NCBI GenBank assembly: GCA_024196135.1
Contig: JAMQCK010000271.1
Coordinates: forward strand, 1 to 32,269
Length of the DNA: 32,269 nt
Source: Pleurotus ostreatus/Saccharomyces cerevisiae fusant
Lineage: Eukaryota; Opisthokonta
Direction of reading: 5' to 3'
Shown in pieces: positions 20,440 through 29,383 of the stretch (its first letter is position 1; the number at the start of each line of letters is the position of its first letter). The translations under genes and the position numbers were made by a program. A model generated the notes under the pieces. It made no database searches. It was not told the origin of the DNA and saw nothing but the letters and a program-made list of their open reading frames with translations.

Positions 20440-20742
20440 GGGAGCGTGAGTCGAACGTGTGGCCGTTTGGTCGTCTTGCTTGTGACATTCGCCTCACCTT
20501 CCACCTCCAAGCCAAAGCGCTGCCAACCCTGGAGGTGGACGCAAAGACGCAGTAGAGTGGCAAAAAATGAACGCAAAAAGAAGAACGCAAGCACACAGCT
20601 TAAGCAGAAACGGACTAAGCTTGCTCCGCTTCGTACAAATCCACCCAAAGATGAATTTGCGCCTGCAGGATCCACTTGTCACCCAAGTAACCGTTAAGCC
20701 ACTGACACTCGCTATGCAGGACGTCTGCGTAACAGCTATATA
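20440..20742 (-). repeat. TATA/A-box/T-run/B-box element, copy 5
   Basis: On the minus strand TATATAGC starts at 20742 and an A-box TGGCTTAACGG (perfect TRGYNNANNNG fit) spans 20701-20691. T-runs lie at 20579-20575 and 20567-20562, and the B-box CGTTCGACTC spans 20457-20448. The intervening block GTACGAAGCGGAGCAAGCTT then TCCGTTTC aligns with GTACGACGTCGAAAAGCC then TCCGTTCC of copies 2 and 3. This is the most diverged copy in sequence, yet it keeps the same spacings, which is the main argument that the layout matters. Confidence 0.45.
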
Positions 20743-21033
20743 CCGCCCCCGTGCTCTCCTATCCTCCAGAACCACCCTCCGCAGGAAATTGTTTAGTGCC
20801 CATCAGTGTCCACCATCCCTCAGGCAGCTTCCACGATTGACTGTGGCTACGAATGTAGACATCACCAGGAATGCCGCCGCGCTCACTTGCCCTCTGTTTA
20901 CGGGTGCCGTCGACAGTTCGGCCCCCTCGAGCGAGGGTAGGATAAATCTTCGAGTATATAGCCACAGACGTGCATCGGACCTGGTCGAACGAGCGGGCGT
21001 GTGCTGCAGACCAAAAGTCGCGATCAGCAGCCG

Positions 21034-21325
21034 CCGCCCTGAATCGAACCCGCGGCCTTCGGATCACTGTATAGCTTTCCTCCTCAGAAATATGTTTTTC
21101 GCTTTGGGAGCCCTTCAGAAGTGGGCAAAAGAGCGCAAAGACGAAGGTTGAGAAGGCAAAAAATAGAGCCACGGACGGATCACCACTATCGAGGAACGGA
21201 CAGGCTTTTCGACGTCGTACAAGTCCCCCCGGGTTAGGACTCGCCCCGTACCAAGCCACCTGCCACACAAGTTGCCGATAGGCCACCACGCCCGCTTGAT
21301 AGGGTTGATGCGCACGCATTACATA
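21034..21325 (-). repeat. TATA/A-box/T-run/B-box element, copy 3
   Basis: On the minus strand a TATA-like TATGTAAT starts at 21325, the A-box TGGCCTATCGG spans 21285-21275, a T6 run 21163-21158, and the B-box GGTTCGATTC 21050-21041. The region from about 21298 to the T-run is almost identical to copy 2 at 4.26-4.40 kb. Homology with copies 1 and 2 extends upstream of the TATA position (an ATGAGCGG-containing stretch near 21364), so the duplicated unit is larger than the putative RNA. Confidence 0.5.
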
Positions 21326-21523
21326 CCCCCTTTTGTGGTGACCTTTCTCTGCTGCGCCGCTCATCTTGGCTCCGTCTGTCGTCTATAATCCTATTCTGGT
21401 TGTATAATCCGCTCAGGCCGAAACCGACTGGTTACCAGACGCACTTATCGATGCCGACGCTGCAATTGAGCAAAAGATACGCATGCCAATGTCACGAGCA
21501 ACTGCAACCACGCGTCCCGTCTA

Positions 21524-22061
21524 CTAATAGTAGCAAAATTTGGACTTGGGCCACGCATCCTGTCTCCAGCACGGTTCCGAGCCAAGGATTTCCACCAACT
21601 TGTCCATCTGCTCTCTTGTGGCCCGCCGCGACGAAAACGGCTGACCACCAGCATCCTCAGAGGCCGAGATCATGAAGAATGATAGGCCGGGAAGCGGACG
21701 GCGGAGGGTGGGCAGCGGACCATCCTCTTCGTGAGGCTGGATAAATGTGCAATATATGGGTCTGAAGGTGCTCGCGGCCTGGAGTCCGCGCGAGAGCATG
21801 ATAACGGTTTGCAGGTAATGGGTGGAACCAGGTGGCGGCTCGTACTTGGTCAGGAGCCGTTCGAGCGTGGCAGCGGTCACAGGCCAACCGTAGAAGTAGT
21901 AGTTGTCGGATCCTTGAGCTTCCGCAGGAGGAGGCGGAGGCTGCATGACATCCGTTAGCCATGACCGTTGTACGGGTGTCGCACAGACGTACCTCAACGA
22001 AGGTAGGCTCAGCTGCGACGTTACATTCACCAGCGTCGGGACACTTGAGATTGTCAGCCAT
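21524..22061 (-). CDS. Small protein of unknown function, paralogue of 23599-24305 (161 aa)
   Basis: The model is complement(join(21524..21940, 21993..22061)). A 23-residue first exon (MADNLKCPDAGECNVAAEPT start) is joined by a 52-nt GTACGT...CATGCAG intron in phase 0. The second exon opens with a Pro-rich stretch and then NYYFYGWPV. Its C-terminal half has LPGLSFFMISASEDAGGQPF and ATREQMDKLVEILG. These positions align with NYCYYGWPL, APGISFLFLVGTCGKPF and PTQEQMQILTDKWFG of the gene at 23599-24305, so the two are paralogues. No known domain is recognised. The same two-exon layout supports a common origin. It lies on the same strand as its paralogue and the EthD gene. Confidence 0.6.
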
Positions 22062-22346
22062 TGCCAGACGACGCGTATCTTGCCCCGGAATACAGGTGCC
22101 AACGTCGAGTGTGTGTGCCATGCCCTTACCACAAGGCGAGGACGCAGAAGAACGGAGGTGAGGATCGTGTAGCAACACGCGCTGCTCGTTATGTAGCTCA
22201 CCGGTGTCCCGTCACATGCGTGACAGCACGTAGTCTCCAGCTTGCGGCCGAGCTTGGCTAGGCCAACACCGTACAGCATCTTGTGCTCTCATGGCACTAC
22301 GGGGTTTCGTGCCGTAGGTCATATTTTCCGGAACGAGAACACTTCA

Positions 22347-22515
22347 TTAGAAATCTACCACGTACAGATTCCCCGTATGCGACGCCAGACATACCCGCCC
22401 CTTCGCCTCGTCGAACGCCAACGACTGGTACGCATGCGCATCAAAAGGCAGCGCCAGATGCGGAAGGAGCAGTGGTGCAATCACGGGCTGTCGCTCCTCT
22501 GCTGTTGTCTGGCGG
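22347..22515 (-). pseudogene. Duplicated 3' end of the F-box gene at 30027-31886
   Basis: Read on the minus strand this encodes TTAEERQPVIAPLLLPHLAL and continues to LYVVDF and a stop. It matches the last 53 residues of the F-box protein at about 46 positions by eye. The reading frame is intact to the shared stop codon position. Only this C-terminal piece is present, and it is immediately preceded by a fragment of the exportin-T gene. I read it as part of a chimeric duplicate rather than a gene. Confidence 0.8.
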
Positions 22516-22599
22516 GCTTACCGGTCGCAGACGGATGACGCTGATCCCCGTCCACAGACGTCCGACGCTGCATGGTCGTGAGTCGTGACCGTCGACCGC

Positions 22600-23131
22600 G
22601 TCTGGGTTTCTGCTTCAAAGGTTTTGAAGGACCGTCCTTGCGCAAAGCCTTCGATCGACGCGCGGCGTCCGACACGCTCGTCGGGACAGCTCTTTTGATG
22701 CGCGGTGCGTTGAAGTCGTACACGCTACCGTCTCGCGCTAGGCGGGCGGCCTTGCGTCAAAGGGCCGCGACCTCGCCGGAGATCTCGAGCCTGACGCAGA
22801 AGAGGACAAGGACATGGCGGTCGAAGTTGCGTTCTATAGAGCCCTCGGCGAGCTGCATGCAGGTGGAGAGATCGGTGGACAAGGAAGACCAGATACGAGT
22901 GATATCGTTGTGCTCGATGTAGACGCCAAGTAAGAGGGTGAGCGCTTAGCAGGACTTGTTACGAATGACTGCAGATCGTGGTGTTAGAGTGGGTATGGAG
23001 ACAGCTACGGAGCACGCACACGTCGCATTCGCTTCTGTTAAGCTGTGAATGTATCCCGACCGGACGTGGGCGAGCACGGCCTGCTGGCCGATCGCCCAGC
23101 ACGCGTAACCGCGCCAATCGACTGAAGACAC
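22600..23131 (-). pseudogene. Duplicated fragment of the exportin-T gene (exons 2-3)
   Basis: The minus strand matches exportin-T from about 15560 to 16030, including the 50-nt intron after exon 2 (GTGCGTGCTCCGTA donor side, CTGCAG acceptor). The retained intron shows copying at the DNA level, not from mRNA. Recognisable pieces are QQAVLAHVRSGY, IRNKS, LEISGEVA and VSDAARRSKALRKDG. In-frame stops and indels interrupt the coding sequence. The fragment runs directly into the F-box-gene 3' fragment at 22515. Confidence 0.8.
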
Positions 23132-23598
23132 ACAACTGCTAGCTGATAGATTCCAGACATCCTTGAATCAAGTTCTGCAATAATGTTACTCGGAGGCCGC
23201 AATGGCTATGTTATGGGATAAAAGCTGATGAAGGAGAGACTTGAGAGGAAGCAGTGGGAGCACGTGTCAAGTCACACGGCGGCCACGAGGACATGTTCAA
23301 CTTCCACCCACTTCGCTATCACCGTAAGCTCGACGCAATCTACACCCCTTATCCCTGTGCATTGCCTAGTCGCATCCTCCGCGGAGAGATGTAGTGCATG
23401 TACGCTATGCCGCCTCATATTCGGGTGGGCACTAGCAATCGTATCGAGCACTCGGTCGCAATTTCAGAGGTCGGGAGGCACATCCAAGTCTTTGAAACGG
23501 ACGCGCGCTTGTGTGTCAAGGGAAGAGCAATTTTATCCACGAGGAAAACTTTCGTCAAGTCACGACAAACTACACAGGCTGGCAGGCAGGGCCGTAAT
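23132..23598. other. Intergenic region, no gene seen
   Basis: The plus-strand frame 23228-23602 has no recognisable domain and overlaps the 3' end of the next gene. No repeat or RNA gene was recognised. Confidence 0.4.
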
Positions 23599-24305
23599 CT
23601 AGCCAGTCCTCCTACAAGCCCAACTGTATCCTAGCCATTCCTCCTTACTCTTGGCATCCTCCATCCACTGAGGCGGCACGCCAAACCACTTGTCGGTCAA
23701 AATCTGCATCTGCTCTTGCGTCGGCCGTTGGTCCTCGAAGGGTTTACCGCATGTGCCGACGAGGAAAAGAAAAGAAATGCCGGGTGCTGTGGGATACAAC
23801 TTGAGTGGCAAGTTCTTGTCGTCCTTCCCCGCCTTGACGAAAGCGGTTCGCAGGGGGTACCGGAATCCCAACTTTTTCTCGACCATGAAGGTCATCTCGG
23901 GAATCATGCGAGCGATGGGTACGCCATCGATATTGTAAGACCGACACATGCGTAAGAGGGCGCCTTTCAGGCGCCAGATCGACAATGGCCATCCGTAATA
24001 GCAATAGTTGGTGAAAGCGGGCGGCTTCGGGATGAGCGCGTGGGATGGATGGAGGATCTGTGATGCATACTTGCGTCAGGTATTCGACAACTAGCCCTTT
24101 AGAGGCACACCTTCATATACATCAATGTATCCAGTTCCGTCGATGGAGCCTCCTGTGAAGAAATCGAGGCAGCACTCGACATCGAGGGATCGGGGCATGA
24201 CTCCTCGTGGTCGGCGGTAGCATCATGAAGAGTGTCCGGCGCGACTGAGGCATGCACAGCAGCTTCAGTGCAGTTGGCCACTTCAGAGGCTCCTCGTTCA
24301 GACAT
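23599..24305 (-). CDS. Small protein of unknown function, paralogue of 21524-22061 (217 aa)
   Basis: The model is complement(join(23599..24057, 24111..24305)) with a 53-nt GT-AG intron in phase 0. The first 65 residues are acidic and Ser/Thr/Glu-rich, probably disordered, and end LDTLMYMK. The second exon carries NYCYYGWPLSIWRLK, then a Met/Ile-rich helix, FVKAGKDDKNLPLKLYPTAPG, FLFLVGTCGKPF and PTQEQMQILTDKWFGVPPQW. The shared motifs with the 161-aa neighbour (NYxxYGWP, PGxSF, G-x-P-F, EQM) define a small local family. I know of no function. A TATAAAGG lies 60 nt upstream of the ATG, supporting this start. The longer frame reaching to 24413 is judged to be leader. Confidence 0.65.
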
Positions 24306-24364
24306 GGTTGCGAAACGGTGGGAGGGGGTCAAGTAACACGCCGTGAACGCGTCGAGGCGGCGAG

Positions 24365-24372
24365 CCTTTATA
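24365..24372 (-). promoter_or_regulatory. TATA box of the 217-aa protein gene
   Basis: On the minus strand this reads TATAAAGG, 60 nt upstream of the start codon at 24305. It would place transcription start near 24340. Confidence 0.5.
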
Positions 24373-24539
24373 CGCAGGTCATGTATCACAGTCGCATGCT
24401 CACCAGCACGCACTTGTCACAATGTGGTCATCAAGCGGCACTTCACTCTTCAAGCTGGTCGAAGATCCAGGCCAATGAGCGAGACGATGGGTGAGATCAA
24501 AAGAAGTTCGGCACTCAGGGTGCGCGCCACTTCGCCTGT

Positions 24540-24846
24540 TGACCGCCTGAATCGAACCTGTGACCTTCGCCTAACGTCGCCTGTCTCGCAAAACGATATC
24601 TCCCCAACCTCCTCTGTCCTCTCCCTCGAGCGTAAAATGAGCCTTGAGGGCACAGAAAGCCGTAAGAACAACCAAAAAGACGAACCACGAGGCGCCTCAT
24701 AGTTAGGTAACGGACACAATTTCGCCGCGTCGTACGAACCCATGCTGGCCAGGCATCAATCCGCGCCGCCCAGTTTCACTGGCCTCTCAAGTTACCGCTA
24801 ATCCACTGTCCCTCGCTTGACCAGGCTGATGCGCAGCCGTTATATA
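24540..24846 (-). repeat. TATA/A-box/T-run/B-box element, copy 4
   Basis: On the minus strand TATATAAC starts at 24846. The A-box-like TGGATTAGCGG spans 24805-24795, with one departure from consensus (A where Y is expected). A T5 run spans 24678-24674 and the B-box GGTTCGATTC 24558-24549. The block GTACGACGCGGCGAAATTGT followed by GTCCGTTACC matches the other copies. The middle of the putative RNA differs from copies 1-3 but could form a GGCCAG/CTGGCC stem, so comparison between copies may reveal compensatory changes. Confidence 0.5.
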
Positions 24847-25278
24847 CCCCTCTCGAACACGCCTCATACTCCTCATACTCCTGCGGAACTTCCCTGCGCT
24901 CGGACCACTGTTGAGCTCCCACGGGCCTCCTTGAGGCAGGCGCTCTTGTGATGGCACTCTCGTTGCACCACTGTATCTGTCGGGGAACACGTTGACTTCA
25001 CTGACATGGCTTGCCGCGAGCAGCGACACTCCTCCCCGGGCATTACAGAAACCATGTCGACATAGATTTATAGTACATACTCAGTATACAGATACAGTGC
25101 ATATTGCGGAGTCCAAAAAATTGGTTATCGTTGAGTTGAGAGAAGGGATCCATAACGCAGAACAAGACGAAGCATGATAGAGAACATACCAGAGACGATA
25201 GAGAGCAAGATGAAAAGGAGAGGAGAGGAGAGAAAAGAAAAGAGAAGGAAAGGAACAATGGGCAAGCGTCACAGCACG
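24847..25278. other. Intergenic region with a purine-rich tract
   Basis: No gene is seen. Bases 25190-25262 on the plus strand are almost all purine with AGGAG, GAGAG and AAAAG repeats. This is equivalent to a pyrimidine tract just 3' of the minus-strand gene ending at 25279. It may act as a 3' processing region or be a simple-sequence expansion. Confidence 0.45.
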
Positions 25279-27534
25279 CTAGGCAACATTCTCCTTCATG
25301 GCCCGAGCCCTGCGACGCGCCATTGCCACCCGGTCCCAGAGATGCTCCTGGGCGTCGGAGACGAGGCGCAGACCCTGCTCCTTCAGGTGCCGCGCTCTCC
25401 CCTTCGCCTTCTCGTTCCGCGACGCAAAGTGCTCCTGGCCCGCACGCACGAGACTGTTCGTCCCGCGCAGAATTAGGTCGCGCTTCTCCCGAAGTCGCTC
25501 GTCGACGACGTTGCCGACATCACTAAGCGTCTCGGAGACGTCTTCGAGCGCCTGCGTGAGGACAGTGCTGGCATCGCGAACGTCGCGCTGAACGGCGCCG
25601 ACGAGTTCTTCGAGGCGGAGGCTAAAGCCAGCGGTGGCGGTGGACTCAGAGAGCAGCGAGGTCGGGGAGACGGCGAGGGTACCGGGAATGCGAACGGCGA
25701 CGTCGGTAGTAGCAGGCCGTTTGCCAGCGGCCTTGGCGCTGAGGAAGGGGTACGAGAAACCGGAGAGTGTGGGCACGGTGGACAAGGAGAACGTGGATGC
25801 CGATGACAATGATGAGGTGGCACTGGACGACGAGGACGCTATTGCACTAGACGACGAAGACGCAACGTTCGACAACGACGCGATGGCGATCGCAGGAACG
25901 GCCAAATGCGACCACGCCGTAGATGGCTGCACGCCTGGCGGCAGTGTCGACGGCAAGGCCTGTTGCGCCACCGCCTCCCTCACCGACGTGATCGCCGAAT
26001 ACGACGCCGGCGACAGCATCGTATGGTTCGTCGACCCAGCCCAAAGCCCCATAAGCGTCTTCTGCACCTGCGCAACAGGCGCGGTCCGCTGGACCGACTG
26101 CGCCGACTGGTATCCGACCGCCACGCCGAGGATGATGGTCAGGATAGCGAGCCTGGAGATCGATTAGTTAGTACAGGTGCCTAGTCGCGATAGCATGATA
26201 GAAGACATACAGAGTGAACGCGCGCCCGAAACCCGCTGGGATGAGGGACTGTGGCTTGTCGATAAGAAGCGCTTCGAAAGCCTGGGCGACCGACGTGGCG
26301 TCGAGGTCTGATACGTCGTCGATGGACGTGCGGCAACGCAAGTGAGGTAGGAGCTGCCCATACGCGAACCAATGGAAGGTTTTGGGAAACTTCTTGCCGT
26401 CGGTGACGAAATGATAGTACTTGTGCTGGGGCACGTTGAACTTGGGAGTTGGCTCCGGATAGCTGGGAAGAAACACGATGGCGAGCGAGGGCAGTCCGTT
26501 GTACGAGTCATCGAACTGCGCAAGATGGGCATGCTGTAGAAAACTGATAGAGCAATGACACGTACCTTGGTATCTGCATTCTCATCTACGCTTGTTCTAT
26601 CGTGGACGGCGATGCGGCTGACGACACGATCGTTGCCATGTTCACTGTGCTCAAGAGCGTATACCCTAGTAGTCTCATCGACGATGTCGGGAGGGTTGCT
26701 CAGTTGACTTGTCTGGCCCGCCGCGAGCTTGTTCACGAGGCGGTCGATGAAGTACCATCGCTCCGGCATCTGGATACCGTACATGAACAGCTCGACCTGA
26801 GGAGCCGCAGTGGCAGGAGCCTCCTTGAGTTCTTGCGTGTCCTCGATGACAGAATCGACCGACGAGTCAGAGTGATGACTGAAGGACAACTGCCTGGAGG
26901 GAGACTCGAATGGGCATTCTGGATCGGCGTCGGGGCTGAGGGCCTCGGGCGTGGAAGCAGCGTCCGGACCCTGCAGCCGCTCCTCGACGGACGAGGCGAC
27001 GCTCCGGGCGTCGTCGTCGCGCTCGGCCACGCTCTCGTACGAGCTATCGAGGCGCGACGCGAGCGCCTCCCCGGAGCCGGCAAGGGGATCGGGGAAGGAG
27101 AGGCGCAGGTCGCGGTGGGAGGAGTGGACGGTGGAGACGCGGCTGGCCGAGCCCGTGCGCGAGCTGTTGAGCGTGCTGACCATGCTCTGGTCGAGCGCCT
27201 CGATGACGCGCTGGTCCTCCGCGGGGTCGCCTGCGTCCTGCGGCGCCGCGCCCGCGTTGTCGTCGTGCGCATCGACGGGCGCCGCGCCTGGCGCCGCATC
27301 CGTGTCGTGGTCCGCGATGCCCTCCCAGGCGTCGACGTCGCCTCCGCGCGAGGAACCGAGGCTGATCGAGGATCTGCGGGACGACGGTGGCAGCGAGAGC
27401 GTGCCATCGCGGTCGCTCACGAAGCCGTCCTCGTCGTCACTGGCACGATTGGAGGCGATCTCTTGCCAGTCCGAGTCGCTGAGGCTGTCGACGTCAGACG
27501 ACACGGCGTCGGCGGGGTCCGCAGCGGGTCTCAT
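25279..27534 (-). CDS. Single-pass membrane protein with Atg8-interacting-like motif and C-terminal coiled coil (715 aa)
   Basis: Function unknown; the layout suggests a cargo receptor or organelle-anchored protein. The model is complement(join(25279..26152, 26211..26515, 26566..27534)) with GT-AG introns of 50 and 58 nt in matching phase. Residues 1-245 are acidic, Ser-rich and disordered. Near the N-terminus DSLSDSDWQEIASN contains W23-QE-I26 behind acidic residues, the form of an Atg8-family-interacting motif. Residues about 245-415 look folded (MYGIQMPERWYFIDRLVNKL, SYNGLPSLAIVFLPSYPEP, FPKTFHWFAYGQLLPHLRC). One hydrophobic segment follows at about 423-439 (LLAILTIILGVAVGY). After it come a Ser-rich linker and a long charged helix or coiled coil (about 600-715) ending RRRARAMKENVA. 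A TATAAA 48-53 nt upstream supports the start at 27534. Confidence 0.75.
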
Positions 27535-27581
27535 TGTTACGGCCGAATGAAAGAACGAGAACGGGTTCCTCGGGAGCCTCC

Positions 27582-27587
27582 TTTATA
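27582..27587 (-). promoter_or_regulatory. TATA box of the 715-aa membrane protein gene
   Basis: On the minus strand the sequence reads TATAAA, within CCTTATAAAGGAGG, 48-53 nt upstream of the ATG at 27534. It is the best TATA match in the 300-bp gap to the next gene. Confidence 0.5.
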
Positions 27588-27687
27588 AGGTGCGGCAGAA
27601 CCGGCCCGCCATCCGTCTCAGCCGCAAGCGCCCACAACTGGCGTGTTCCGGTCTCCCACCATGGTTTATGGTCTTCATTCTTGCGCT

Positions 27688-27702
27688 AGCACTAGTAGTG
27701 CT
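27688..27702. repeat. Short perfect palindrome
   Basis: AGCACTAGTAGTGCT has 7-bp arms around one base. It lies in the roughly 300-bp gap between the 715-aa protein gene and the F-box gene end at 27830. It may be a terminator-like hairpin or a chance palindrome. Confidence 0.35.
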
Positions 27703-27829
27703 ATACCCCCGTTGAAAACATCTGTAGCAGATGTGACAAAGTCCGACCAGTCATCCATGGCTATGCCTTCCGAACGCCTTTGAGTGTGTATGTCATCGCT
27801 ATACAACAAAAGATATCCCTACATCCGTA

Positions 27830-29383
27830 TCACTGCATAGCAACCTTGAGAAACACATTCGGCACCAAATCAGGCAGATTGTCCCTCGCCCAATCCGCCT
27901 GGTCATCATCCAAATACAACCCAAAAGTCAAAGTCCTCAACGACCCCCCACCATACACCGACCGCATCTGCAACATCTTCACCAACTTCTCCTCGTCGAC
28001 ATCGTACCGCGTATGCAGCTCGAGCTCGCGAAGCAGCGGTGCGCTTGTGCCGCCCTTCGCGGACTTCGACACCGGCGGCGTCAGCGCCTTCACGACGAAA
28101 TTCGTGGTGGACTTCTCCCCGCCGTTGTCGGTGACGCGCAGGCGTTCGAGGGTAGGCAGGCTGGTGAGCAGTGCCTTCACCTCTGTGGTCTTGATGTCGA
28201 CGAAGGTGAGGGCAAGAGAAGTGAGAGAGGCGCCAGAGCGCTCGAGCAAGTTGGTCAGCACTGCCGTGCTCGTCTTGGACTTCCACGCCCACTGTCCGCT
28301 CGTACTGGAGGTCCCACTTGCATTGCAGAATCCAACCTCGAGAGAGGTAAGGTTGGGCGCTGTGAGCTGGGGGAAGACAAGCTCCGCGAGGGGCTTGACC
28401 TTGTCGAGTGTGAGCAGGGCAAGGTGGCGGAGATTGAGAAGATGCAGCGCGGGGAGGTCAACGTCATTCGTGAGCACGCGAAGGCGATCGGCAGTGAAGG
28501 AGGTGGCGCTTTCGCATCGCTGCAGGCAGTCTAGCAAACCATGCAGACCGTAATATTTGGCGACTAAGTTCACCGTGGTGAGCTGTGCCCATGGAAGAGA
28601 TACACCAGTAAAAGGCCCTTTGTATTCCCGAAGGGAACGAGCCTGCTTGAAGCGCAGTGGTGGGAGTACCTGACGGAACGCGCTGGGGATGCATAGGCTG
28701 ACAAGTGCGCCCAATTTGCAGTCGGGATTGCTCATGTGCACGAGTACGTCCTCGTGCTCAATCTTGCAATCCTGCCAGCGGTCGCTGTCTTTCATGAGTG
28801 GAGAGAGGAGAAGCTCGTAGCTGGTATGCGGGCCTATCCTTATCTTGAGCGGGTAAGGCGTAGACTGCAAGCGATGGTGCTGGATTGCGCGTTTGATACG
28901 CTCGCGAAAGGGGAAGTCGTCGGGCCCCGTGACGGGTCGCCGGATGTCAAGCGATGCCCAGAGCCGCGGGCTGCTGCGCACGACAGAGCGCCAGAGGCTG
29001 CACACGTGTCCCAGCACGACTGGCGTTGAAGACCGATCACGGAGCGCGTACTCGCGGTCCGCGACCACGAAGGAGAAGATGCGGAGGAGCACGTCGGGGA
29101 TGAGTCGTCGGTAGGGGGCGTGAATGTTGCGTATGCGGGTCATATACTGCTTCAGGGATTCGATTTCTTCGTCAAGTTTGTGGAGGAGAAGGACGGCCTT
29201 TCGGCGCTCCTCACTATATTGATGGTAGACGCGCTGGACATCGGTGAGGTGTTGGTCTACGCTGGCTTTGTCTTTGAGGTAAGGTGGAAGTTGTGAGGGA
29301 TCCTCGAGAGTCTCTAGAGTGTGGAAGAAGTCGTTGGGTGGTAGAGATGTCTGACAGTTGCCGCATAGGATGAGGGGAGCCAT
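27830..29383 (-). CDS. F-box-like protein (517 aa, single exon)
   Basis: This is a probable SCF adaptor of the Agaricomycete F-box-like type. No intron is needed. Residues 1-20 carry a CxxC pair (CGNCQTSLPPNDFF). Residues about 38-88 form a coiled coil (YHQYSEERRKAVLLLHKLDE, EIESLKQYMTRIRNIHAPY). The F-box-like domain follows at about 90-145 (RRLIPDVLLRIFSFVVAD, then VCSLWRSVVRSSPRLWASLD). The C-terminal 350 residues have leucine-rich spacing (LLNLRHLALLTLDKVKPLAE, LTSLALTFVDIKT, LERLRV, LLRELELHT). This coiled-coil plus F-box-like layout is common in basidiomycetes. It is divergent to the F-box gene at 30027. Substrate unknown. Confidence 0.85.
   Translation of the reverse strand: MAPLILCGNCQTSLPPNDFFHTLETLEDPSQLPPYLKDKASVDQHLTDVQRVYHQYSEERRKAVLLLHKLDEEIESLKQYMTRIRNIHAPYRRLIPDVLLRIFSFVVADREYALRDRSSTPVVLGHVCSLWRSVVRSSPRLWASLDIRRPVTGPDDFPFRERIKRAIQHHRLQSTPYPLKIRIGPHTSYELLLSPLMKDSDRWQDCKIEHEDVLVHMSNPDCKLGALVSLCIPSAFRQVLPPLRFKQARSLREYKGPFTGVSLPWAQLTTVNLVAKYYGLHGLLDCLQRCESATSFTADRLRVLTNDVDLPALHLLNLRHLALLTLDKVKPLAELVFPQLTAPNLTSLEVGFCNASGTSSTSGQWAWKSKTSTAVLTNLLERSGASLTSLALTFVDIKTTEVKALLTSLPTLERLRVTDNGGEKSTTNFVVKALTPPVSKSAKGGTSAPLLRELELHTRYDVDEEKLVKMLQMRSVYGGGSLRTLTFGLYLDDDQADWARDNLPDLVPNVFLKVAMQ

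Noticed and set aside
20759..21364. 201-codon minus-strand open frame across element copy 3
   Set aside because: The frame is not conserved in the other copies, which carry stops or shifts, and it runs through the A-box, T-run and B-box. It is an incidental frame in a repeat.
22347..23131. Processed (retrotransposed) pseudogene of exportin-T
   Set aside because: The exon 2-3 intron is retained and there is no poly(A) tract, so the copy arose from DNA.
25190..25262. CRISPR-like or satellite array in the purine-rich tract
   Set aside because: There is no regular unit or spacer structure; it is simple-sequence purine DNA in a eukaryotic genome.
26602..27588. 328-codon plus-strand open frame opposite the membrane protein
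   Set aside because: It is antisense to exon 1 of the 715-aa gene, with Arg/Val/Asp-rich shadow composition, no domain and no promoter.
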